Of a stretch of 44,402 bases of DNA, positions 37,606 through 44,402 are shown piece after piece. Location: NCBI GenBank assembly GCA_015057315.1, contig SVER01000028.1, positions 1 to 44,402 of the forward strand. The letters are read 5' to 3'. Both the position numbers and the translations under genes were made by a program. The stretch is from Pseudobutyrivibrio ruminis (GTDB lineage: Bacteria; Bacillota; Clostridia; Lachnospirales; Lachnospiraceae). Numbering within the stretch: position 1 is the first letter of the stretch; each line of letters starts with the position of its first letter. The notes beneath the pieces were generated by a model. The model was not told where the DNA came from, did not search any database, and was given only the letters and a program-made list of their open reading frames with translations.

Positions 37606-37655
37606 AAAAACGCCTGCAGTTAACAAAGATTATAATTCTTTGGTAACTGCAGGTG
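37602..37655 (-). terminator. Terminator between the galactoside operon and the ClC gene
   Basis: Long imperfect stem with GCCTGCAGTTA and TAACTGCAGGT arms (37612-37654). A seven-base A-run at 37604-37610 gives a T-run on the minus strand, so it is best as a terminator for the ClC gene; the plus side ends TGTATTAACT and is weak. Confidence 0.75.
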
Positions 37656-37667
37656 TATTAACTAGGG

Positions 37668-38945
37668 TTATAATGTATGCTTGTCAATATAGTTGCTGCG
37701 ATATTTGCTATAAACGATTTTTTGAGCCCGATATAATCCTGAATAACCTGATACCCAATAGCTAAAGGCTACTGCAAGAAGGAAATAAGGCATCGGTTCA
37801 TATCCAAATAGCTCAAAGCAAATAAGAAGGCTTGATATTGGGCAGTTAGTAACACCACAAAATAGTGCTCCCATTCCAACAGCAGCTAAAAGCTCAGGGG
37901 ATACATTGAAAGTACCGCCAATTGCTGCACCAAGGGTTGCACCAATAAATAATGTAGGAACGATTTCACCACCTTTATATCCGCAGGATAATGTAAGGGT
38001 GGTGAAAATCATTTTCAGCAAAAATGCAAATAGGCTTATTTTAGCGCCTGTAAAACATGCAGCAATTACTGCTGTACCAGTACTGTTATAATCAGTGGTT
38101 CCCACAATAAGAGTAAGAAGAAGCACTGATGTACCGCCGATTAAGGCTTTTATGTAAGGGTTAGTAAGCTTCTTTGAAAGGAACTCTTCGTATTTATGTA
38201 GCATGGTACAAAATAGGATTGATGCTAATCCACAAACAATAGCAAATACACAGATAAGTATTGCTGACTTGATTGTAAATGCAGGAATATGTGGTATCTC
38301 ATAGATTTCTGAGGTGAGTCCAAAGTGGGCTGCTATATATCTGGCTATTAAAGAAGATATAACGCAGGGAACCAATGCTGCATAATGCATAATTCCAACG
38401 GAAACAACTTCCATAGAAAAAATGGCAGCTGCCATTGGAGTTCCAAATAGTGCTGAAAAGGCAGCGCTCATACCACACATAATCATAGTTTTTTTGTTTG
38501 TGGAATTAAGCTTTAATACACGTCCAATTCCATTTCCTATGGCACCACCCATTTGAAGAGCGGCACCTTCACGTCCTGCGGAACCTCCTACAAGATGTGT
38601 AAGAAGGGTGGCAATAAAAATCAGTGGAGCTAATCTGAAAGGAAGTCGCTCATCTGATTGAATGGCTGCTATAACAGTGTTTGTGCCACTATCTTTAACT
38701 TTTAATATCTGCTTATACATAAATGTAATTACTACAGCACCTACAGGTAAAAGGTATATTAAATAGGTATGGCTTTCTCTAAAACCAATAACGTATCTCA
38801 TTGAAAGACCAAAGGCAGTGGCAAATAAACCTACTACAATTCCAATAAATATGGCTGCAATTGTCCAGCTTACTACAGATAATGCTCTTTGACCGTTGTG
38901 ATCTACTTTGTGAAAAAATCGTTCTTTAAATTCTGTATAGTTCAT
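37668..38945 (-). CDS. ClC-family chloride channel/transporter
   Basis: 425 aa, about ten or more membrane segments. Selectivity motifs are the first Ser region KDSGTN, GREGA with the gating glutamate E126, and GGEIVPTLF in place of the usual GGxFVP. The protein lacks CBS domains and is of the compact EriC size. The ribosome site on the minus strand is GAGGGAA. Chloride or proton-coupled exchange is likely; fluoride-specific members usually differ in the first motif, so fluoride is less likely but not excluded. Confidence 0.86.
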   Translation of the reverse strand: MNYTEFKERFFHKVDHNGQRALSVVSWTIAAIFIGIVVGLFATAFGLSMRYVIGFRESHTYLIYLLPVGAVVITFMYKQILKVKDSGTNTVIAAIQSDERLPFRLAPLIFIATLLTHLVGGSAGREGAALQMGGAIGNGIGRVLKLNSTNKKTMIMCGMSAAFSALFGTPMAAAIFSMEVVSVGIMHYAALVPCVISSLIARYIAAHFGLTSEIYEIPHIPAFTIKSAILICVFAIVCGLASILFCTMLHKYEEFLSKKLTNPYIKALIGGTSVLLLTLIVGTTDYNSTGTAVIAACFTGAKISLFAFLLKMIFTTLTLSCGYKGGEIVPTLFIGATLGAAIGGTFNVSPELLAAVGMGALFCGVTNCPISSLLICFELFGYEPMPYFLLAVAFSYWVSGYSGLYRAQKIVYSKYRSNYIDKHTL

Positions 38946-38978
38946 AAATATTCCCTCTTTTATTTTTCTCTAATGGAT

Positions 38979-39007
38979 ATGCTATCATTCTATTTTTTAT
39001 AGTGCAA
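38979..39007 (-). promoter_or_regulatory. Probable promoter of the ClC gene
   Basis: On the minus strand, TTGCAC (39002-39007), a 17-bp spacer and TAGCAT (38979-38984), with TGA before the -10 as an extension. Confidence 0.5.
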
Positions 39008-39070
39008 GAAATCCATTGACTTTAGTTTTTAAATTGTTGAAAATTATAATTAAGAAAGTGAAGGAATGCT

Positions 39071-40012
39071 ATGAAAAATATTTTTATTGTAAATACTGCA
39101 AGCAGAACAGGTAAGACTAAAGAAACCTGGGAAAAACTAAAGGAACATTTAGAAAAGCTTGAAATAGAATATGAGGTTCATTTTACCAAAGGACCAGGTG
39201 ATGCAACAGCTTTTGCAAAAGCAGCTACAGGAAAGGGTGAAGAAGTAGCACTGTTTGTAATGGGTGGCGATGGTACTTTAAATGAAGCCTTAAATGGAAT
39301 AGAAGATTTTGAAAACACATATTATACCCCATTGCCAGCTGGCTCAGCTAACGATTTTGCAAATGGAATTGGATTAAAAGGCGAGATAATTGAAATCCTT
39401 GATAGAGCCTTAACATCTAGTGATTATAGGCTGTTTGATATTGGAAAAATTACATACATAGAAGACGGAGTATCAAAAGATAGGCTTTTTGGGGTAAGTG
39501 CAGGAATAGGAGTAGATGCCTATGTGTGCTTACAGGCACTTGATAGCAGGCTTAAGAAATTTCTAAATATATTTGGAGCTGGTTCTGCTACATATGGTCT
39601 CCTTACAGTCGGAGATATTTTTACAATGCCTTTTTCTGATGCTAAGGTGACAATTGATTACAAAGAAAAAACTGAAATTAGAAATATAAAAAGCACCATT
39701 TTTGCTGCTGCCATGAATTGTAAGGCTGAGGGAGGAGGTATTCCGATGGCTCCTGATGCAGCGGCTGATTCTGGATATCTTACTGCTTTTATAGCCCATG
39801 ATATTAGTAGATTTCGTTGCCTTACATTACTACCTAGTCTTGTGGCAGGAAAACACATGGGAAAGGAAGGTTTTGACCTTATAGATTTTGATAGAATCGA
39901 AATTAACATGGCAGATAAGATGTGCGTACATGCAGATGGAGAGCATGTGGGATTTCTTAAAAATCTATTATTTGAATGTATGCCACAAATACTTAAAATT
40001 AGGGGAATATAG
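39071..40012 (+). CDS. Diacylglycerol kinase-family lipid kinase (YegS/DgkB type)
   Basis: 313 aa. The catalytic-domain signature MGGDGTLNEALNG (64-76, with D67), the LPAGSANDFANGIG segment and a C-terminal beta-sandwich fit the DAGK/YegS/BmrU family. It phosphorylates diacylglycerol or a related lipid at the membrane surface. The start follows GTGAAGGAA. It stands alone between the divergent ClC gene and the strong promoter of the next gene. The exact lipid substrate cannot be told from motifs. Confidence 0.87.
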   Translation: MKNIFIVNTASRTGKTKETWEKLKEHLEKLEIEYEVHFTKGPGDATAFAKAATGKGEEVALFVMGGDGTLNEALNGIEDFENTYYTPLPAGSANDFANGIGLKGEIIEILDRALTSSDYRLFDIGKITYIEDGVSKDRLFGVSAGIGVDAYVCLQALDSRLKKFLNIFGAGSATYGLLTVGDIFTMPFSDAKVTIDYKEKTEIRNIKSTIFAAAMNCKAEGGGIPMAPDAAADSGYLTAFIAHDISRFRCLTLLPSLVAGKHMGKEGFDLIDFDRIEINMADKMCVHADGEHVGFLKNLLFECMPQILKIRGI

Positions 40013-40068
40013 CCTTTTTTGCATGAACAAAATATAAAAAATGTATTAAAATTATATAAAGTAACATA

Positions 40069-40097
40069 TTGTTATTTTATTCACATATAGGTATAAT
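40069..40097 (+). promoter_or_regulatory. Strong promoter of the DUF5692 gene
   Basis: TTGTTA (40069-40074), a 17-bp spacer and a perfect TATAAT (40092-40097), 63 bp before the start codon. Confidence 0.7.
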
Positions 40098-40160
40098 AAA
40101 AACTGAGGGTAGGGAATATAGTTTCTCTATATATTAAATAATTATCAAGGAGGATTGGAT

Positions 40161-41273
40161 ATGATTTTCCAAATCACTAATCTTTGGCAGATCCTTGGCT
40201 GGTGCCTTGTATTTGCTGGATTGATTATCATGAATGAACTCGGCCGTCGTACAAAGGTCGGTGGTGTGATTATCTTCGTTATCATCCCATGTATTCTTAC
40301 AGTTTATTTCATCTTAGCACACGTTGGTTTATTCGGCGGTGCTTCAAATCCAACTGTTGCATATATGGATGGTTGGTTCCACTATTTCAAGCTATACGCA
40401 GCAGACATCGGATGCGTTGGCTTTATGATGATTAAGTATAAGTGGGGCATTGGTAAAGAAAAGTGGTTCGCTTGGTGGCCATGGTTCATCGTAGCAGCTA
40501 ACATCATGATTGCTAATGTTTCTGATATGGAGTCAGCTCTTGCAGCTTACTCAATCACAGGCGACCTTTCAGGTGCTTGGTGGTGTTCAAACGAAGGTGT
40601 ATTCATCTATGGTGGATGGTGGAATGTTGTCAACGCTATCGCAGGTCTTATCAACATCTTCTGTATGACAGGTTGTATTCACCTTTACACATCAAATGAT
40701 AAGAACCAGTCAGATATGCTCTGGCCAGATATGACAATTTGGTTCATCGTTGCTTATGATGTATGGAACTTCGAATATACATATTTGAACCTTCCTACAC
40801 ATACATGGTACTGTGGTGTTGCACTTCTTCTTGCTCCTACATTTGCAAACGCTCTTTGGAACAAGGGTGCATGGATTCAGAACCGTGCTAACACACTTGC
40901 AATCTGGTGCATGTGGGCTCAGGTAGTACCTCTATTCCAGTTAAAGGGTACATTTGCAGCTGTACTTCCTCGTGTATACGGTGGCGCTACAGAAGCTGGT
41001 ATCACAACAATGGATCTTTATGAGCAGGCTATCGCTCTTTACCAGGCAGGTCAGGGTAAGACAGCAGCAGCAAACGAGGCTATTGCAGCAATGGGTATCA
41101 CAGCAGATCCTACAATGCAGGGCTTTGTAGCTATGATGGCTCTTGCAATTAATGGTCTTTGCATTGCAGTAATCATTAGAAATGCTATCAAGATTGGTGG
41201 CAACCCATATTCAAACGAAGTATTCGTTGGAACAAAGGATTACGAAGAGGCACTTGCTCGTGCAGCTAAATAA
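40161..41273 (+). CDS. DUF5692 family membrane protein, likely highly expressed
   Basis: 371 residues, starting at the ATG placed 7 bp after AAGGAGG; an in-frame TTG at 40155 would sit one base from the ribosome site and is rejected. Roughly nine or ten hydrophobic segments, with many Trp and Tyr residues (WWPWF, GAWWCSNEG, IYGGWWNVVN). I recognise it as DUF5692, a family of unknown function. Codons are strongly biased to forms such as ATC, TTC, GTT and CGT compared with neighbours, and the gene has its own strong promoter and terminator. A transporter or membrane-bound enzyme is possible; nothing decides. Confidence 0.75.
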   Translation: MIFQITNLWQILGWCLVFAGLIIMNELGRRTKVGGVIIFVIIPCILTVYFILAHVGLFGGASNPTVAYMDGWFHYFKLYAADIGCVGFMMIKYKWGIGKEKWFAWWPWFIVAANIMIANVSDMESALAAYSITGDLSGAWWCSNEGVFIYGGWWNVVNAIAGLINIFCMTGCIHLYTSNDKNQSDMLWPDMTIWFIVAYDVWNFEYTYLNLPTHTWYCGVALLLAPTFANALWNKGAWIQNRANTLAIWCMWAQVVPLFQLKGTFAAVLPRVYGGATEAGITTMDLYEQAIALYQAGQGKTAAANEAIAAMGITADPTMQGFVAMMALAINGLCIAVIIRNAIKIGGNPYSNEVFVGTKDYEEALARAAK

Positions 41274-41287
41274 TTGTAATTAATATC

Positions 41288-41317
41288 AGGACATCCACGG
41301 TTGTGGATGTCCTTTTT
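41288..41317 (+). terminator. Terminator after the DUF5692 gene
   Basis: Perfect 11-bp stem AGGACATCCAC-GGTT-GTGGATGTCCT followed by a T-run. Confidence 0.93.
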
Positions 41318-41352
41318 ATTTAAGTGTGTTAAAATACCTTAAGGAGGATAAG

Positions 41353-42081
41353 ATGGTTAAGGTATATTATTTGATGCACAGCTCATTTGTTGTTGAGCTT
41401 ATGGATAGATATTTATTATTTGATTATTTTAATAGGGATGATTTGTCTGCCTATGTACAATACAGAGGCGGGCTGCCAGAATTTGATATTGAAAAAACTC
41501 TTTACGTTTTTTCCAGCAATGGTCGAAAGGATCATTACACTCAGGATATTTTTAATATTCCTGGTGTAAGAAAATTTATTCTTTCCAAAGATATTAAGAT
41601 AAATAAAGGAATAGTAGAAAAGGAAAGAGTGCAGTTTGTAAAGCCACTTCATAAGTATGAGGTGGATGATATGAAAATCGAAACGCTTAGATCTAATGAT
41701 GTGGGATTAGCTTTTGTTATAAGTGTAGGGGATTTTAATATATATTTTGCAGGCACTCTTAACTGGTGGAATGCTGAAGGACGCGGAGAATTATACGGGG
41801 AGCAATATGGCAGAGAATACAGGCGTTACCTAAAGCCTATTTTAAATCGTAAATTCGATATAGGTTTTGTTCCTATGGACGGAAGAATGGGCGAAGATGG
41901 GTACTTCCTTGGTATGGATTATTTTATCAAGCATATCGATTGCGATACCATTTTCCCAATGAATATGTGGGGGCAGTATGAATGGATAAATAGGTTTAAG
42001 ACCAGACCTGATGTGGCTAACCTGAAGGAGCGGGTGGTTGATATAGATAGAGAAAATATGATATTTGTAATAGAGGACTAG
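41353..42081 (+). CDS. Metallo-beta-lactamase-fold protein with degenerate metal site
   Basis: 242 aa. The start is the ATG after AAGGAGGATAAG; an in-frame ATG nine codons earlier is rejected. The N-terminal MHSSFVVEL and YLLFDYF, the IYFAGTLNWW strand and the overall order resemble UlaG-like metallo-beta-lactamase-fold proteins. At the place of the usual HxHxDH the sequence is SSNGRKDHY, which keeps only D-H, so the metal site is probably incomplete. The DNA glycosylase gene begins 1 bp after the stop. Function unknown. Confidence 0.68.
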   Translation: MVKVYYLMHSSFVVELMDRYLLFDYFNRDDLSAYVQYRGGLPEFDIEKTLYVFSSNGRKDHYTQDIFNIPGVRKFILSKDIKINKGIVEKERVQFVKPLHKYEVDDMKIETLRSNDVGLAFVISVGDFNIYFAGTLNWWNAEGRGELYGEQYGREYRRYLKPILNRKFDIGFVPMDGRMGEDGYFLGMDYFIKHIDCDTIFPMNMWGQYEWINRFKTRPDVANLKERVVDIDRENMIFVIED

Positions 42082-42082
42082 A

Positions 42083-42919
42083 ATGGTTTTTAGCAAAAAG
42101 CTTACAGCAGAAGAATTTAATCCTGAGGTTATAATGAACTCAGGGCAGGTCTTTAGGATGAAGCGTGAAACAAAAGGGGCAGATGGAATGCCTGATACCT
42201 ATAGCGCTTGTTCTGGAGACAATGATATATATTTTTATTTAAATAAGGAAACAGATACCTGGGATTTTGTCTGTGAAGAGAGCCAGTGGGAATTTTGGCA
42301 GAATTATTTTGATTTTAATACAGATTATGTGAAATACAATAATCTTATACGTCAGTCAAATGATAAATTCTTAAAGGAAGCTCTTATGGATTCCTTTGGT
42401 ATGAGAATATTAAGACAGGATTTGTGGGAAGTATTTATTTCTTATGTAATATCACAGAATAATAATATTCCTAAGATAAAAAAATCAATTCAGTGTCTTT
42501 GCGATAGATATTCTGATGGAATTCATTTTCCAAAGGCTTCGGTTTTAGCCTATATACCGCAGGATGAGCTTATGGATGGCACAGCCTTGGGCTACAGGGC
42601 AGATTACATAATAGGTATTTCAAAGCAGGTGGTTGAAGGAAAGCTTGATATTTTAAAAATCAGTCAAATGAGCTATGAGGATGCATATTCGGCATTGCTT
42701 CAAATCAAAGGCATAGGCCCTAAGGTTGCCAATTGTATTATGCTTTATGGTTTTCATTTTATGGAAAGCTATCCTATTGATACCTGGATGAAAAAAATAA
42801 TTGCTGAGGATTACAGTAATTATTCTAAGAGTGAATATCTTGAATATATAAATAGTAGTTACAGCGGATTTGAAGGATACGTTCAACAGCTTCAGTTTTA
42901 TCATAAAAGGAATAAGTAA
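42083..42919 (+). CDS. OGG1-like 8-oxoguanine DNA glycosylase/AP lyase
   Basis: 278 aa. An OGG-type N-terminal domain (about 1-115) precedes the HhH-GPD fold (about 116-260). QIKGIGPKVANCIMLYGF carries the hairpin-helix-hairpin and the Schiff-base lysine K214; SYPIDTWMKK supplies the catalytic aspartate D233. These match K249 and D268 of human OGG1. It removes 8-oxoguanine and nicks the strand. The start is only 1 bp after the previous stop, so it is translated in the same operon. Confidence 0.9.
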   Translation: MVFSKKLTAEEFNPEVIMNSGQVFRMKRETKGADGMPDTYSACSGDNDIYFYLNKETDTWDFVCEESQWEFWQNYFDFNTDYVKYNNLIRQSNDKFLKEALMDSFGMRILRQDLWEVFISYVISQNNNIPKIKKSIQCLCDRYSDGIHFPKASVLAYIPQDELMDGTALGYRADYIIGISKQVVEGKLDILKISQMSYEDAYSALLQIKGIGPKVANCIMLYGFHFMESYPIDTWMKKIIAEDYSNYSKSEYLEYINSSYSGFEGYVQQLQFYHKRNK

Positions 42920-42936
42920 CTTAGTGGGGATGAATA

Positions 42937-43869
42937 ATGTTTAAGTATCATTTATTGGCACTTTTGCTTGGCACGGTTTTAGATGCTATATTTGGAAGAA
43001 TATATAGTATATGGAATCCCTTTGATACAATAAAGGAATATGTACGCTTTTTGGATAGGGCACTACTTGGTGATGAAATAATATTGATAGAGGATTCTAA
43101 ACAACGTCAGCTTGGTCTATGGCTTGTGTTTTTAGTTATAGCTCCTGTACTTGCTGTTGTTTTGTTCTTTAACATGTTATTTTATGAAATCTCAATATTT
43201 ACAGGTGTGATTTTCGAAGCATTTGCTACTTATCTATGTTTAGAAGGGCATTATCTTTTTTACGGCGGAAGAGCAGTTATGTCAGAGTACTATGGAAGTG
43301 GCTTTGTAGCTATGAAAAGAATGGCAGAAAAATTCACATCTTCTGATAGTAAGGCAGATACAGCGGAGGCATTGACAAAGGAGACTATTACATATATTGC
43401 AAGTGGTGCTACAGATTTAGTGTTAAATCCATTCTTAATAGCCTTTTTCTTTGGACCGGTAGGAGCTTTTTTGTATCGTTGTCTTCATATTATAGAAAGT
43501 CGGGTAGGAATTTTTAGCAATGGATGTAGCAAAGAAAATAGATATATGCTGTTTGGATATTATCCAGCAAAGCTGATTTATTTAATAGGTTACATTCCAA
43601 ACAGGATAAATGGGGCACTTACAGTATTTGCCGCCAAATATACCTTCGGCGATTTTAATGGCAAAAATGCCCAGTATATTCACCTTAGAGATAGATTTAA
43701 AGCAGTGTCAGCTTATGCTGGGGCTTTGGGAATTACATTGAAAAACGGACATATTGGTGATGAGGATAATATAACATCACCAAAGGCTTTGAGAACTGCA
43801 ACCAATTTATTACGCAATACCTGTATGATATATCAGTTAATTTTAGTGATTTTATTATTAATTTTCTGA
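42937..43869 (+). CDS. CobD/CbiB-like membrane protein
   Basis: 310 aa, about the length of adenosylcobinamide-phosphate synthase. It begins with a hydrophobic helix (HLLALLLGTVLDAIFGRIYSIWNPF) like the D-x-x-x-G-x-P segment of CbiB, and later LTKETITYIA, FLYRCLHIIESRVGIF and GYIPNRINGAL resemble the LTR, YK-x-x-N-T-x-D-S and PAR segments in order. Several usually conserved residues differ, so the function may have drifted. No other cobalamin gene is near. Starts 17 bp after the glycosylase stop. Confidence 0.62.
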   Translation: MFKYHLLALLLGTVLDAIFGRIYSIWNPFDTIKEYVRFLDRALLGDEIILIEDSKQRQLGLWLVFLVIAPVLAVVLFFNMLFYEISIFTGVIFEAFATYLCLEGHYLFYGGRAVMSEYYGSGFVAMKRMAEKFTSSDSKADTAEALTKETITYIASGATDLVLNPFLIAFFFGPVGAFLYRCLHIIESRVGIFSNGCSKENRYMLFGYYPAKLIYLIGYIPNRINGALTVFAAKYTFGDFNGKNAQYIHLRDRFKAVSAYAGALGITLKNGHIGDEDNITSPKALRTATNLLRNTCMIYQLILVILLLIF

Positions 43870-43967
43870 AATACGGGTGGAATTTAAAAGTGCTTTGGAT
43901 TATAATTTATTCAAGTATGTAGTAAAATTTAATTGGTTAAATATTTTGTAATATAGGAGGAATTGCT

Positions 43968-44129
43968 ATGTCTGCATTTTTATCTAGTTTTGCAAGTTAT
44001 CTAATTAAAATGATCATACTGGTTGTTTTAGGCTTATGCGGTGGCTTTATAGGTATCAAGCTTCGCCAGTCTAGCGACAGGAAGAAGGGCATTACTGAAA
44101 TGAATAATGAGCCTTCTGAACAGGAATAA
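43968..44129 (+). CDS. 53-aa single-pass membrane peptide
   Basis: The reading frame follows TAGGAGGAATTGCT and ends at TAA. One membrane helix (about 11-30, [20 protein letters not shown]) is followed by a charged tail ([10 protein letters not shown]...). The strong ribosome site and sensible composition support a real gene. It precedes alaS by 19 bp and may be cotranscribed with it. No family named. Confidence 0.7.
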   Translation: MSAFLSSFASYLIKMIILVVLGLCGGFIGIKLRQSSDRKKGITEMNNEPSEQE

Positions 44130-44148
44130 TTTTTGGAGGACTATTGTT

Positions 44149-44402
44149 TTGAATAACGGTGTTAATGATTTACGACGCGCCTACTTGGAATTCTTTGAGA
44201 GCAAAGGTCATCTTTGCCTCAACAGTTTTTCTCTTGTACCACAGAATGATAACAGTTTACTTCTTATCAACGCTGGTATGGCTCCACTTAAGCCATATTT
44301 TACAGGTCAGGAGATTCCACCAAGAAGACGCGTCACAACATGTCAAAAATGTGTTAGAACAGGAGATATTGACAATGTAGGTAAGACGGCTCGCCATCTT
44401 AC
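44149..44402 (+). CDS. alaS: Alanyl-tRNA synthetase, 5' part
   Basis: The first 84 codons of a long gene that continues past the window. Start codon is TTG, 8 bp after TTTGGAGGA; the next in-frame start is far downstream. The product has [41 protein letters not shown] and [23 protein letters not shown], the class II aminoacylation-domain start of AlaRS. No T-box leader is visible in the short gap upstream. Confidence 0.92.
   Translation, partial: MNNGVNDLRRAYLEFFESKGHLCLNSFSLVPQNDNSLLLINAGMAPLKPYFTGQEIPPRRRVTTCQKCVRTGDIDNVGKTARHL

Noticed and set aside
39016..39050. Promoter for the lipid kinase (TTGACT to TATAAT)
   Set aside because: The spacer is 23 bp, too long for a normal sigma-A promoter; the TATAAT alone is suggestive only.
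40155..40160. TTG start for the DUF5692 protein
   Set aside because: It lies one base from the ribosome site AAGGAGG; the ATG six bases later has the proper 7-base spacing.
44130..44148. T-box leader for alaS
   Set aside because: The gap after the small peptide gene is only 19 bp and holds just the ribosome site.
44159..44380. 73-codon frame over the alaS start
   Set aside because: It is out of frame with the clear alanyl-tRNA synthetase motifs and lacks a ribosome site.

Overview
The window is AT-rich chromosomal DNA from a fibre-degrading member of the Lachnospiraceae. The Butyrivibrio/Pseudobutyrivibrio group of the rumen or gut is my best guess, an inference from gene content and style: a secreted licheninase and a CBM-bearing feruloyl-type esterase, strong AGGAGG ribosome sites, a sce7726-family protein, a DUF5692 membrane protein and GPH-type galactoside uptake. 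There is no phage, insertion sequence or CRISPR array. The window looks like core genome with two small structurally odd patches.

Layout. 1-543: two tRNA genes (Val, cut by the window edge, and Met), a terminator whose stem extends into a perfect 35-bp inverted copy of the tRNA-Met 3' end, a GC-rich tRNA-like remnant, and three tandem hairpin repeats of about 74 bp. 726-5380: licheninase, enolase, and a modular esterase; both secreted enzymes carry ricin-type CBM13 modules. 5484-7062: a lipoprotein and a PD-(D/E)XK-like sce7726 protein. 7163-10639: a polar amino-acid ABC transporter whose binding domain appears circularly permuted, its ATPase, and alanine racemase. 10659-11177 (minus): a YgjV-type membrane protein. 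11331-14978: two consecutive small/large pairs of aconitase-superfamily dehydratases, separated by a GC-rich nested palindrome and a GC-rich gene end. 15015-15947 (minus): a CobW-type GTPase.

16074-22573: a PfkB-family kinase, a membrane diguanylate cyclase, a 58-codon small ORF ending at a terminator, FchA plus a FolD that lacks the cyclohydrolase lysine (so the two probably split one folate step), a PilZ c-di-GMP receptor, a zinc-ribbon membrane protein and an HD-domain protein. 22694-27378: an ABC exporter with two different membrane-fusion proteins. 27375-28130 (minus): exonuclease III. 28286-28649: two convergent small-protein genes, one driven by a near-consensus promoter.

28844-37605: a galactoside operon of TetR regulator, GH2 beta-galactosidase-like enzyme, a GT-B-like protein of unknown role, a MelB-type symporter with a large extra domain, and a GH36 alpha-galactosidase. 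The set suggests uptake and intracellular cleavage of a mixed alpha/beta-galactoside, and the GT-B-like member is the least expected part. 37668-44402: a ClC channel (minus), a diacylglycerol-kinase-family lipid kinase, a DUF5692 membrane protein with a strong promoter and biased codons, a degenerate metallo-beta-lactamase-fold protein, an OGG1-like DNA glycosylase, a CobD/CbiB-like protein, a 53-residue membrane peptide, and the start of alaS running off the end.

All family assignments come from motifs and remembered family features, not from database searches.
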